A DNA stretch of 64,000 bases from an uncultured Sphingobacteriales bacterium (GTDB taxonomy: Bacteria > Bacteroidota > Bacteroidia > Chitinophagales > Chitinophagaceae): contig CALKHN010000074.1 of assembly GCA_937991535.1 (NCBI GenBank), positions 1-64,000 on the forward strand. The letters are read 5' to 3'. Below, one piece after another: positions 8,240 through 17,049 of the stretch. The translations under genes were made by a program, and so were the position numbers. Each line of letters begins with the position of its first letter. Positions within the stretch are counted from its first letter, which is position 1. The notes beneath the pieces are model-generated. The model saw only the letters and a list, made by a program, of their open reading frames with translations, searched no databases and was not told where the DNA came from.

Positions 8240-8686
8240 ATGATCTCATTCAGCAATCAAAGAAAAAACGACTCCCATGAATATCCGGGGGGTTACCATC
8301 CTCCCTCGTATAACTGGACTAAGGTGATGCAACAGCTACGACAAACAACTGCTCACGGCTTCAAACCGTCTGTAAACATCCACGAAACCCCGGGGTATTA
8401 TTGTGTTGAAGTTAAAGCACCCGGATATAATAAGGAAGACTTTATTGTTACAATTAACGATGGGAAGCTTAATATTTATGGCATACCTCAAGCCTGCGAT
8501 GCCGGTGAGCGAGGGTCTCAATTGCCAGATCCGGGGTATTCCTGCTTTGAGCATACCGTAAATTTGCCAAAGTATATTGATACCGATTTTGTGAGGGCGG
8601 AATATAAAGCTGGAATTCTTCGGTTTGATTTTCCGAAAACAGATTATGAAGACAGATGTACGGTTGAAAGGATAATCGTTTATTAA
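8240..8686 (+). CDS. Hsp20/alpha-crystallin small heat shock protein (1)
   Basis: The 148-residue protein has an alpha-crystallin domain from about residue 43 (PSVNIHETPGYYCVEVKAPG) through the NLPKYIDTDFVRAEYKAGILRF segment. This matches the family's P-x-N-I, APG and A-x-Y-x-x-G-x-L landmarks. The terminal IxI/V motif is present only as IIVY. It acts as an ATP-independent holdase in the cytoplasm. It is followed after 22 bp by the alpha-glucan phosphorylase homologue, so the two are probably cotranscribed, linking chaperone and storage-carbohydrate functions. Confidence 0.92.
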   Translation: MISFSNQRKNDSHEYPGGYHPPSYNWTKVMQQLRQTTAHGFKPSVNIHETPGYYCVEVKAPGYNKEDFIVTINDGKLNIYGIPQACDAGERGSQLPDPGYSCFEHTVNLPKYIDTDFVRAEYKAGILRFDFPKTDYEDRCTVERIIVY

Positions 8687-8708
8687 ACAATAGCTCGTAA
8701 TAAAACAC

Positions 8709-10361
8709 ATGTCTTTTCAGTTACAGCATCCCTACGAGTTTGCACCAAAATTTTCAAAGCGGGTTGCCTATTTCTGCATGGAATTTGGCATACACCAGCC
8801 ATTGAAGATTTATTCGGGCGGGCTGGGATTTTTGGCCGGTTCACATATGCGCAGCGCGTGGGAACTAAAGCAAAATATGGTAGGAATTGGTATTTTGTGG
8901 AAATTCGGGTACTACGACCAGATCCGCAAAAGTGATCAGTCTATGGATGTATTGTTCCAGGAAAAAGTATATGGATTTCTGGTAGAAACAAATATTAAGT
9001 TTACTGTTAAAATATCAGGACACGATGTGTGGGTAACCGCATGGTACCTGCCCCCCGAGATTTTTAAAACAGCTCCCATTTTTCTCCTGTCTGCAGATTT
9101 ACCCGAAAATGATTATCTCTCTAAAACCAATTCGCATAAATTATATGACGCGAATCCTGAAACCCAGGTTGCTGCTTCCATTTTGTTAGGGGTTGGAGGC
9201 GCCAAACTACTGGAAAAACTGAACTGGATTCCCGACATCTATCATTTAAACGAATCACATGCATTACCCCTGTACTTTTATTTGTACAGCCAGGTTCGCG
9301 ACACAGAAGCATTGAAGAAAAAAGTTGTATTTACCAACCATACGCCGGAGGCGGCGGGAAATAAAAAAACCCATCTGGCGCTGCTGGAAAAAATGAGTTT
9401 TTTAGGTGATATACCTCTTGCCGAAATAAAAGCGATCGCAAAAGTGGAAGGGGATATGCTCGATCACACCTTAACCGCCATAAAGCTTTCGGGAAGGAGC
9501 AACGCGGTTTCAAAGGCGCACTGTAAAACATTACAGGCGATGTGGTCCGATCATGAAAATATCAAAAACATTATTGCTATTACAAATGCACAGGATTTCT
9601 CGTACTGGCATAATGATGAACTGTATAGCGCTCTGGCTAAAAAGGATGATGGGGCGTTACGAAGGGTAAAGCAAAAGGCCAAATGTGAGTTGTTTGAGGT
9701 AATTGCCGATCAGTGCGGGGAGATATATAATGAGCACGTGCTCACCATTGTTTTTGCGAAACGGTTTGCCGGCTATAAAAGGGCCGACCTGCTCCTGTAC
9801 GATATGGAAAGGTTTCACCGGCTGGTTACCAATAAAGAACGGCCGGTACAAATTATATGGGCAGGCAAACCTTATCCCATGGATTATGCGGCCATTAGTG
9901 TATTCGACAGGATTGCCAATCTCTGCAAAACCTATTCCAATTGCGCTATACTGGTGGGCTATGAACTGAAGCTTTCCAGGCTCTTAAAAGGAGGAGCCGA
10001 CGTTTGGTTAAATGTTCCCCGTATTACACGCGAAGCATCCGGAACCAGCGGTATGTCGGCCGCGATGAATGGTGCGGTGAACCTTAGCATTCATGATGGA
10101 TGGTTTCCCGAGTTTGTGAGGGATAAATCAAATGGCTTTGTAATTTCCCCCTGCGAACCTTCGCTGCCTGAACACCTGCAGGATGAAAAAGATGCTGCCA
10201 GTTTGTACGAGCTGCTCGAAAATGAGGTAATACCTATGTACTACGATTATCCCGAACATTGGCTGGCGATTATAAAGAATGGGATGAAAGATATTGTTCC
10301 CGGTTTCGGAAGCAACAGGTTGGCCGCGGAGTATTACGAAAAGCTATACAGCAATTTATAG
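8709..10361 (+). CDS. alpha-glucan phosphorylase family protein lacking the PLP lysine
   Basis: The 550-residue length and sequence fit the short alpha-glucan family phosphorylases: an N-terminal YFCMEFGIHQPLKIYSGGLG block (18-37), NESHA near 180 and FAKRFAGYKRADLL near 350-363. The C-terminal motif usually reads EASGTxxMK, with the lysine carrying pyridoxal phosphate. Here it reads EASGTSGMSAAMNG, with Ser450 (codon 10056-10058) in the lysine position. The flanking motif is intact, so this is substitution, not sequence decay. Canonical phosphorolysis would need the cofactor, so activity is doubtful or different. It follows Hsp20 closely (22 bp). Confidence 0.85.
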   Translation: MSFQLQHPYEFAPKFSKRVAYFCMEFGIHQPLKIYSGGLGFLAGSHMRSAWELKQNMVGIGILWKFGYYDQIRKSDQSMDVLFQEKVYGFLVETNIKFTVKISGHDVWVTAWYLPPEIFKTAPIFLLSADLPENDYLSKTNSHKLYDANPETQVAASILLGVGGAKLLEKLNWIPDIYHLNESHALPLYFYLYSQVRDTEALKKKVVFTNHTPEAAGNKKTHLALLEKMSFLGDIPLAEIKAIAKVEGDMLDHTLTAIKLSGRSNAVSKAHCKTLQAMWSDHENIKNIIAITNAQDFSYWHNDELYSALAKKDDGALRRVKQKAKCELFEVIADQCGEIYNEHVLTIVFAKRFAGYKRADLLLYDMERFHRLVTNKERPVQIIWAGKPYPMDYAAISVFDRIANLCKTYSNCAILVGYELKLSRLLKGGADVWLNVPRITREASGTSGMSAAMNGAVNLSIHDGWFPEFVRDKSNGFVISPCEPSLPEHLQDEKDAASLYELLENEVIPMYYDYPEHWLAIIKNGMKDIVPGFGSNRLAAEYYEKLYSNL

Positions 10362-10424
10362 AAATACTCCATATAGAGCAGGTTATGCTGCTATATTAGC
10401 CGTATTTCTCTTTAGCTTAGCACT

Positions 10425-12092
10425 ATGTTACTTGCTCCTGATACCTGGAAACTGCTTGCAGGCATTTCCATATTTTTGCTTGGCATGCATTTTCTGGAAG
10501 AGGCACTCAAAAGCCTCACCGGCAGATCATTTAAGCTATTTCTCAAAAAAAACACATCCAGTAAACCCGCTGCAATTGCAGCAGGTGCAATAGTTACCGC
10601 TGTTCTGCAAAGCAGCTCTGTTGTTAACTTAATGGTACTTGCCTTTGTTGGCGCCGGTGTAATTACCATGCATAACGCTTTGGCGATCATGCTGGGTTCC
10701 AACCTGGGAACTACTGTAAGCAGTTGGATCATTGTTACTTTAGGATTTCAGTTGAACATAGAAAGTCTTGCATTGCCGGTTATAGGTATATCGGGTATAG
10801 CAATGATGCTGGTTAACAAAGACAGTCGCTGGCGCAACTGGTGCATGTTTTTTTTGGGTTTCGGCTTTCTTTTTTTTGGATTGAGCTTTATCCGTACCAG
10901 TATAGAACAAACCGTACAGCAACTGGATCTGAGTACATTAAATGAAAAGCCGGCCATCCTTTTTGTATTAGCCGGGTTACTGATTACCTCGCTGATCCAG
11001 TCCAGTTCAGCTACAGTGGCAATCGTGCTCAGTGCATTGCACGTAAATGCAATAAGCGTGTTTGCGGCAATGGCTATTGTACTGGGTTCGGAAATTGGAA
11101 CAACTGTTAAGCTCATACTTGCTTCGTTGAAAGGGGTAGCCGTTAAAAGAAGAGTGGCGCTGGGAAACCTGCTGTTTAATATAATTAATGCATTGCTGAT
11201 ATTCATTTTTCTTGAACCTATATATAAATTAATTACCAGTACCATAGGTATTCATGATAACCTGGTAGCGTTGGTTTTTTTTCAAACATTCACTAACCTC
11301 ACTGGCATTATTATTTTCTATCCCTTTTTGGAAATCTTCGGAAGATTCCTCGAAAAGCGGTTTACCAGTACCGTTAATGAAACAGCTTATATTCATAAAG
11401 TAAAAGTAACAGATACTGAACTCGCGATGCTGGCCCTGGAAAAGGAAGCACAGCATTTTATTTATCATGTTTGTATTTTCTCGCTCAATGTATTTGACTA
11501 TAAAACCACGGAACATAAACAGTTTGCCATTAATCCTTTATTTGAACCACAAAAGTTGCCGGGGAAATATGAATATATCAAGCACCTTCATGGTGAGGCC
11601 CAAACCTATTCCATCCAGCTCCAGGACGCCACTACGGGAACGGAACAACAGTACCGCATCCATCAGTTGATTTCATCTTTCCGCAACAGCATGTATGCGG
11701 CTAAAAATATTAAAGATGCCCTGCCGGATATTGAACAGTTGAAAAAGTCATCCAACGATCTGAAGTTTGATTTTTATCTGCACACAAAAGAAAGAGTGGG
11801 TCTTTTTTTTGAACGGGCAATTGTATTACTGGGCTCGGAAAATGACCCAACTAATTTTCAACGACTTACTTCCATTTATAATGCTACACAGGAGGGCTAT
11901 AACAAAACCCTGCGCGAGTTATACCGCGAAAGTGTATTAAGAAACGTAAATGAGGTTGAATTTTCTACCATAGTTAATTTTAACCGGGAAATGTATACGG
12001 CAGAAAAATCAGTTGTTTTTTCCCTAAAGGATTATCTTTTACGGGGTAACGAAGAAAATTATTTTGATGAACTGCCTGGTTTTATACGGTAA
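10425..12092 (+). CDS. Na/Pi cotransporter family protein with PhoU-like tail
   Basis: This 555-residue protein has an N-terminal half with eight or more membrane helices and two inverted repeats of the NptA/YjbB family, each with the signature QSSS: 62-65 (LQSSSVVNLM) and about 190 (IQSSSATVAI). The C-terminal region from about 330 is soluble and alpha-helical, like the PhoU-related tails of bacterial members. It probably moves phosphate across the inner membrane. The neighbouring phosphorylase homologue, whose family consumes phosphate, makes the location suggestive, but that link is inference. Confidence 0.9.
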   Translation: MLLAPDTWKLLAGISIFLLGMHFLEEALKSLTGRSFKLFLKKNTSSKPAAIAAGAIVTAVLQSSSVVNLMVLAFVGAGVITMHNALAIMLGSNLGTTVSSWIIVTLGFQLNIESLALPVIGISGIAMMLVNKDSRWRNWCMFFLGFGFLFFGLSFIRTSIEQTVQQLDLSTLNEKPAILFVLAGLLITSLIQSSSATVAIVLSALHVNAISVFAAMAIVLGSEIGTTVKLILASLKGVAVKRRVALGNLLFNIINALLIFIFLEPIYKLITSTIGIHDNLVALVFFQTFTNLTGIIIFYPFLEIFGRFLEKRFTSTVNETAYIHKVKVTDTELAMLALEKEAQHFIYHVCIFSLNVFDYKTTEHKQFAINPLFEPQKLPGKYEYIKHLHGEAQTYSIQLQDATTGTEQQYRIHQLISSFRNSMYAAKNIKDALPDIEQLKKSSNDLKFDFYLHTKERVGLFFERAIVLLGSENDPTNFQRLTSIYNATQEGYNKTLRELYRESVLRNVNEVEFSTIVNFNREMYTAEKSVVFSLKDYLLRGNEENYFDELPGFIR

Positions 12093-12187
12093 AAATAATT
12101 ACAAAATCAAATGGTTCATTGATCGTATTGTATCCGATTCTTTAAGTCTGTTGATGCGGGCATACAATATTTGAGTATTTTTAAATT

Positions 12188-12958
12188 ATGTTGCGTTCTC
12201 AGTTCTGGAAAAATTTTTTACAGGAAACGGGGGAGATTGCCCGGTTTACCGGCAGGTTATTTTCACAATGGTTCAAACCCCGTTATGAGATAAGGGAATT
12301 TCTCAGGCAATGCTATATCATTGGCTATAAATCTTTACCGTTGATTGCGCTTACCACTTTTATTATGGGTTTGGTACTAACCATGCAAATACGCCCCTTT
12401 TTGGTAGATTATGGCGTTGAATCGCAGTTGCCGGCCATGGTAGGTATTGCCATTATACGGGAAATTGGACCGGTAATTACCGCGCTTATTTTTGCCGGGA
12501 AAATTGGCAGTAGTATTGGTGCGGAACTGGGTTCCATGAAAGTAACCGAACAAATAGACGCCATGGAAGTATCCGGCACCAACCCTTTTAAGTACCTGGT
12601 GGTAACCAGAGTAATGGCTGCTACTTTTATGCTGCCGCTGCTGGTTGTGCTGGGCGACGCAGTAGCCTTATACGGCACTTACCTGGGTGTAAATATGACC
12701 GGCGTCACCAACTTTGGTTTTTTCTGGACAAAAGTATTCAGGAACCTTTCCTTTGGCGATGTGCTGCCTGCTTTTGTAAAATCTTTTTTCTTTGGTTTTG
12801 CTGTGGGAATAGTAGGATGTTACAAAGGATATTATTCAAAAAAGGGAACAGAGGGCGTGGGGCAATCGGCCAATTCGGCCGTTGTACTTTCTTCTGTACT
12901 TATATTTATCATTGATCTCATTGCGGTGCAGGTAACCGATGTGCTGGGATTGAATTAA
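12188..12958 (+). CDS. mlaE: MlaE-type ABC lipid transporter permease
   Basis: This 256-residue integral membrane protein has the MlaE/YrbE core. Visible parts are a long first helix (SLPLIALTTFIMGLVLT), the conserved EIGPVITALIFAGKIGSSIGAELGSM loop (around 97-122) with VTEQIDAMEVSGTNP, and the C-terminal GCYKGYYSKKGTEGVGQ motif. It forms the permease of the MCE phospholipid trafficking system in the inner membrane. The ATPase and MCE genes follow immediately (6 bp and 8 bp gaps), so this is an mlaEFD operon. No mlaB/mlaC equivalents are adjacent. Confidence 0.9.
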   Translation: MLRSQFWKNFLQETGEIARFTGRLFSQWFKPRYEIREFLRQCYIIGYKSLPLIALTTFIMGLVLTMQIRPFLVDYGVESQLPAMVGIAIIREIGPVITALIFAGKIGSSIGAELGSMKVTEQIDAMEVSGTNPFKYLVVTRVMAATFMLPLLVVLGDAVALYGTYLGVNMTGVTNFGFFWTKVFRNLSFGDVLPAFVKSFFFGFAVGIVGCYKGYYSKKGTEGVGQSANSAVVLSSVLIFIIDLIAVQVTDVLGLN

Positions 12959-12964
12959 AGCTGT

Positions 12965-13741
12965 ATGCATATTGCAGGAAATATAAAAAAAATACCGCAA
13001 ACCTCCGGGCAGGGTGAGGCGGTAATGACGGTTCGTAATTTGTATAAATCATTTGGCGCCCATCGGGTACTCATTGATTTTAGTCTTGCTATAAATAGTG
13101 GTGAAAATGTGGTAGTATTGGGAAAATCGGGATCAGGGAAATCGGTGTTGATCAAATGTATTATTGGTTTGCTGAAGCCCGACAGCGGCACTATTGAAGT
13201 ACTGGGTGAAAGTATTCCGGAACTGAGTGATGAAGCCTTAGACGAGATCAGAATGAAGATTGGTTTTCTTTTTCAAAGCAATGCGTTGTATGATTCAATG
13301 ACAGTAAGAGGGAATCTTGAATTTCCACTGAGGCGGCATTCCATCACCGCAACGCAGGAAGAAGTGGATGAGTTGGTGAAAAGCGCATTGGAAGACGTTA
13401 AGCTGGAGCACACCATTGATATGATGCCGGCGGAATTATCAGGAGGAATGCGCAAAAGAATAGCGTTGGCCAGAACCTTAATACTGAAGCCTGCCATTAT
13501 CCTGTACGATGAACCCACTACCGGGCTGGATCCGATTACCAGCAGGGAGATTATTGAATTGATTAAGGAAGTGCAACAAAAGTACCATTCGGCTTCCCTG
13601 ATTATTTCTCATGATATGAATTGCGTTCGTATGGTGGCAGACAGGGTGGTTATGCTGATAGATGGAAAAAACTACAAAGAAGGTACTTACGATGAACTTA
13701 TACAATCGAGCGATCCTGTGATAAAAGCTTTTTTTGAATAA
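12965..13741 (+). CDS. mlaF: MlaF-type ABC transporter ATP-binding protein
   Basis: This 258-residue ATPase shows Walker A GKSGSGKS at 53-60, a Q-loop in FLFQSNALYDS, the ABC signature LSGGMRKR and Walker B IILYDEPTTGLD, then the switch histidine in IISHD. LSGGMRKR and NALYDSMTV are typical of the MlaF subfamily. A 17- to 20-residue leader precedes the ATPase core, and Met21 is a possible alternative start. It powers the MlaE permease and is sandwiched between the mlaE and mlaD genes with single-digit spacing. Confidence 0.92.
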   Translation: MHIAGNIKKIPQTSGQGEAVMTVRNLYKSFGAHRVLIDFSLAINSGENVVVLGKSGSGKSVLIKCIIGLLKPDSGTIEVLGESIPELSDEALDEIRMKIGFLFQSNALYDSMTVRGNLEFPLRRHSITATQEEVDELVKSALEDVKLEHTIDMMPAELSGGMRKRIALARTLILKPAIILYDEPTTGLDPITSREIIELIKEVQQKYHSASLIISHDMNCVRMVADRVVMLIDGKNYKEGTYDELIQSSDPVIKAFFE

Positions 13742-13749
13742 AAACCGTT

Positions 13750-14757
13750 ATGGCAACAAAATCATTTTCAAACATTAAGCTGGGGGCCTTTGTATTGGCG
13801 GCGCTGGCTTTTCTGATCCTGCTTTTATACATGATCGGCAAAAACAGGAATCTCTTCGGGAATACGTTTACAGTAAAAGCTCGTTTCCACAACGTACAAG
13901 GATTAACGCCGGGAAATAATGTAAGGTATGCCGGTATACAGGTGGGCACGGTAAAGGAAATAACGATATTGGATGATGGACAGATTGAGGTGGAATTGCT
14001 TATTGAAAAGAAAATGAAACCGTATATCCGTAAAAATGCAAGCGCTGCTATTGCAACCGATGGATTAATGGGGAACAAGGTACTTAATATCGTGCCGGTG
14101 CAGGGCCAAGCAGACCCTATTGAACCCGGAGACCTGCTGGCAACGCAATCTTTACCAAATCTGGATAACATGGTAAACACGCTTTCCGGAACCAACAATG
14201 ATCTTGCTGTAATTGCTGCCGAACTAAAAAGCGCATTGCTGCGCATAAACAACAGCGCTGCTTTATGGGATTTATTAAACGACAGCTCGCTGTCGCCGAA
14301 TTTAAGTGCATCAATGGCAAATATACGGTCGGCTACCGCTAAGGCAAATACTATGGTGAATGATTTGGATGAGCTGGTGCTGGATGTAAAGAGCGGAAAG
14401 GGATCGCTCGGCGCCATATTAACAGACACTTCTTTTGCTGAAAACCTGAATACTGCAATTATAGGGATCAAACAGGTTGCCGGCCAGGCAGATACACTGG
14501 CGAAAGAACTTTCGCTGGTTACCAGGGGTATTAAGCATGATATTAATGAAGGGAACGGCGCTGTTAATGCCTTGCTTAAGGATTCCGCCATAGTTAAATC
14601 CATTAATGTTAGCCTGAGCAATATTGAGAAAAGTACTCAGAATTTTAACGAAGTAATGGAAGGGATGAAGCATAGTTTTCTGGTGCGTGGTTATTTCAGG
14701 AAACTTGAAAAAAAGAAAGCCAGGGAGGAGAGCCTGCGCAAGCCGGAAACGAACTGA
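13750..14757 (+). CDS. mlaD: MlaD-type MCE domain protein
   Basis: This 335-residue protein has one N-terminal membrane anchor (about 13-30) and one MCE domain (about 37-115), including NVRYAGIQVGTVKEI and KNASAAIATDGLMGNKVLNI. A long mostly helical C-terminal region with repeated N/A/L-rich heptad-like stretches (about 140-310) follows, and a charged tail. In MCE systems such helices form or line a lipid conduit across the periplasm. It is the last gene of mlaEFD. The extended helical tail is longer than in E. coli MlaD, as in many Bacteroidota. Confidence 0.9.
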   Translation: MATKSFSNIKLGAFVLAALAFLILLLYMIGKNRNLFGNTFTVKARFHNVQGLTPGNNVRYAGIQVGTVKEITILDDGQIEVELLIEKKMKPYIRKNASAAIATDGLMGNKVLNIVPVQGQADPIEPGDLLATQSLPNLDNMVNTLSGTNNDLAVIAAELKSALLRINNSAALWDLLNDSSLSPNLSASMANIRSATAKANTMVNDLDELVLDVKSGKGSLGAILTDTSFAENLNTAIIGIKQVAGQADTLAKELSLVTRGIKHDINEGNGAVNALLKDSAIVKSINVSLSNIEKSTQNFNEVMEGMKHSFLVRGYFRKLEKKKAREESLRKPETN

Positions 14758-14852
14758 TCTGTATTATTTTCTTACCCGTAAACAAACAGCTTTACTGATT
14801 ATTCTCAGTTTAAAGTCTGATTAAAATCCTTATACGAGGTCTCCATTTAACG

Positions 14853-14900
14853 TAAATTTGGTTAAGACATTGAACATTTTATAACCAAAAACAAGGAGGT
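14853..14900 (+). promoter_or_regulatory. -7 element and strong Shine-Dalgarno of the second Hsp20 gene
   Basis: TAAATTTG at 14853-14860 is a perfect TAnnTTTG element. AAGGAGGT at 14893-14900 is a full anti-16S complement 5 bp before the ATG (14906). Such a strong Shine-Dalgarno is unusual here, as most start codons in the window have none, and suggests high or special translation. Confidence 0.65.
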
Positions 14901-14905
14901 TTTTT

Positions 14906-15352
14906 ATGTCTGCTTTAGCAAAACGCGGAAGTGTTGTCTCACCTTCCGTGTTCGACGATTTTTTTAAACCATGGAATGAATGGTTTACCAAAGGCGATGG
15001 CTTTTTCGGGCGTTCCCTTACCATGCCATCTGTAAATATTACAGAAGATACCAACGGATACAATGTATCGCTGGCGGCGCCGGGACTGAAACGGGAAGAC
15101 TTTGCTATTGATATCAGTGGTAATATACTTACCATTGGATCCGAGCAGGAAGAAGATAAAGAAGAAAAGGGAAAGAAATTTACTAAACGGGAATATAACT
15201 ATAGTTCGTTTAGCCGGAGCTTTACTTTACCCGATGATGTAAACAGGGATAAAATAGAGGCAAAGTATGCAGACGGTGTATTAAACCTTTCTCTTCCCAG
15301 AAAGGACGAGCTTAAAAAGAGCTCCGTAAAAAAACAGATCACTGTAAAATAA
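14906..15352 (+). CDS. Hsp20/alpha-crystallin small heat shock protein (2)
   Basis: This 148-residue protein has a class-A bacterial Hsp20 layout. The alpha-crystallin domain starts at about residue 40 (PSVNITEDTNGYNVSLAAPGLKREDF) and contains FSRSFTLPDDVNRDKIEAKYADGVLNLSLPR. It ends in VKKQITVK, with the I-x-V tail used for oligomer assembly. It is a cytoplasmic holdase. It has its own promoter-like element, an exceptional Shine-Dalgarno sequence and a good terminator, so it is probably a single-gene unit. It is a more canonical Hsp20 than the one at 8240. Confidence 0.95.
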   Translation: MSALAKRGSVVSPSVFDDFFKPWNEWFTKGDGFFGRSLTMPSVNITEDTNGYNVSLAAPGLKREDFAIDISGNILTIGSEQEEDKEEKGKKFTKREYNYSSFSRSFTLPDDVNRDKIEAKYADGVLNLSLPRKDELKKSSVKKQITVK

Positions 15353-15376
15353 GCATTTGGTTTTGTTTTAGTTCCA

Positions 15377-15410
15377 AAGCGCTGCTTCAGGTGTGTAGCG
15401 GCGCTTTTTT
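15377..15410 (+). terminator. Rho-independent terminator of hsp20 (2)
   Basis: A 10-bp stem AAGCGCTGCT / AGCGGCGCTT (one G-T pair) with a 10-base loop is followed by an uninterrupted T run, 25 bp after the stop codon. Confidence 0.85.
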
Positions 15411-15529
15411 GAATGTTCACTCTGCAATGCCGGAGAAAAATATTTTGAAATGTTTTATGCCTGGTGTAAAACCAGACCGATAATATATTATATTTAATTA
15501 TTTATTGCTTCACTTAAATCGTATGCAAA

Positions 15530-15991
15530 ATGAACCAGGCTTATATGCATCTTCTCACTAATCATATTCCTGTATTTGGATTATTGTTTGGTATTATAAT
15601 ACTGCTGTGGGGGATTATTTCCCGCTCAAAGCAAATAAAGATGGCAGCTTATTTTTTGTTTATCGCCGCGGCTGTTGGCGGGCTTATTACATTTAATACC
15701 GGAGAGGCAGCGGAAGATGTTGCGGAAAAAATAGATGGGATATCCAAAACTGTAATTCATGATCACGAAGAAGCTGGCGAAACCGCTATTTATCTTATTG
15801 CGGGTGTGGGAATTATAGCTTTGTACGGATTTTATGCAGAGGTGAAAAATAAAAAAACAGCATCTGCCATTTCAATAGGGATATTGATTGTTGCTATTGT
15901 TGCTTTTATTCTGACAGCAAGAACCAGTTACCTGGGAGGCAAAATAAGGCATACGGAGATATCCGGAAATACTGTTTTGCAGCCAGGTTGA
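15530..15991 (+). CDS. four-helix membrane protein, DUF2231-like
   Basis: This 153-residue protein has four predicted membrane segments (about 13-29, 38-55, 86-102 and 112-130). Histidines sit near membrane borders: HLLTNHIP at 7-14, the HDHEEAGE cluster near 76-83 and IRH near 140. The start HLxxNHxP and the His-containing loop resemble DUF2231-type membrane proteins, some of which are suspected heme binders. Function is not established. It sits between Hsp20 and Usp genes within the stress block. Family placement is moderate. Confidence 0.55.
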   Translation: MNQAYMHLLTNHIPVFGLLFGIIILLWGIISRSKQIKMAAYFLFIAAAVGGLITFNTGEAAEDVAEKIDGISKTVIHDHEEAGETAIYLIAGVGIIALYGFYAEVKNKKTASAISIGILIVAIVAFILTARTSYLGGKIRHTEISGNTVLQPG

Positions 15992-16135
15992 TCCATGGGT
16001 AATACGCCGGACGCGCTTTTCGCATAATCGGTTTAAAAATTACAATTTGATAATAGCACACTTGTACCTTTTTTCTTTATAAATAAGTATTATTGCGCAA
16101 AGACTGTTTAGTAAAATAAGTAGGAACTTAATTGC

Positions 16136-17002
16136 ATGACCAAAATGAAAAAAATACTTGTACCAACAGATTTTTCTTCCTGTGCGGCAAATGCTTTGAA
16201 TTTTGTTGTACAAACCGCCAAGCTTTACCCGCTTGAAATTAACCTGCTTCATGTTGTGGATATAACGGACCGTTATTATAGTGAACGTATGGACCTGATA
16301 CAGGAAAGTCTTAAAGCCATTTCGGATGAAGCCAACAAAAATTTGAGCCAGGTTAAAGCAAGTATTGCAGAAACAGAGTTTGTAACCGTGCACACTTTTC
16401 TCCGCGAAGGCGCCGTTGAAGAAACCATATTGCAATTGACTGAAGCGCTGGAAATAGATATGGTGGTGATGGGAACTTTTGGAATAAATGGTCTGCAGGA
16501 CAGGATATGGGGCAGCAGAACCGCGGGACTTACCGGGAAAACCAAGGTACCCCTGATGGTGGTGCCTTATGAGTATAACTGGAAGATTCCGGAAAAGCTT
16601 TTATTTGCTACCAGTCATTTCGAAGAAGATAATAATGTATTGCAGGAAATAGCCGGCCTCCTCGAAATTTTCAAAGCTGTTCTTGATGTTGTTGTATTTA
16701 CCGATGAAGACACTGCCGATGCAAGTGTATTTTTAGAGCATGGAATGAATATGGCCGAATATGAAAGAAAGCTGAAAAAGAAATTCAATACGCAATCGCT
16801 CACTACAGCGCATTTGTCGGGGCATGAGTTTGAAGATTCATTGCAGGATTACATTAAAAGCAATGACATAGATATCCTGGCAATGATCACTTACCAGCGA
16901 AGTGTGTGGGACAGGGTTTTTCACCCGAGCGTTACCCGGAGAATGTCTTATCATACCACGATTCCGTTATTGGTAATTCCGGCAACCAAAATAAACAGCT
17001 AA
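16136..17002 (+). CDS. universal stress protein, tandem two-domain (2)
   Basis: This 288-residue protein starts MTKMKKILVPTDFSSCAANAL; Met4 (16145) is an equally good start. The first Usp domain (to about 145) ends VPLMVVPYEY and contains MGTFGINGLQDRIWGSRTAGL, a near-canonical G-x2-G-x9-G-(S/T) nucleotide-binding pattern. The second domain ends IPLLVIPATK. This suggests an ATP-binding first domain, in contrast to the Usp protein at 4286. It closes the rightward stress block and converges on the glucokinase gene 48 bp away. Confidence 0.9.
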   Translation: MTKMKKILVPTDFSSCAANALNFVVQTAKLYPLEINLLHVVDITDRYYSERMDLIQESLKAISDEANKNLSQVKASIAETEFVTVHTFLREGAVEETILQLTEALEIDMVVMGTFGINGLQDRIWGSRTAGLTGKTKVPLMVVPYEYNWKIPEKLLFATSHFEEDNNVLQEIAGLLEIFKAVLDVVVFTDEDTADASVFLEHGMNMAEYERKLKKKFNTQSLTTAHLSGHEFEDSLQDYIKSNDIDILAMITYQRSVWDRVFHPSVTRRMSYHTTIPLLVIPATKINS

Positions 17003-17049
17003 GGACAGCTTCAAATGTTTTTACAGAAAGCATAAAACCCTTGGGTTTA

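Noticed and set aside
17035..17048. AAACCC-TT-GGGTTT as terminator between usp and glk
   Set aside because: A two-base loop cannot form; at best a three-base-pair shorter stem, too weak to call.
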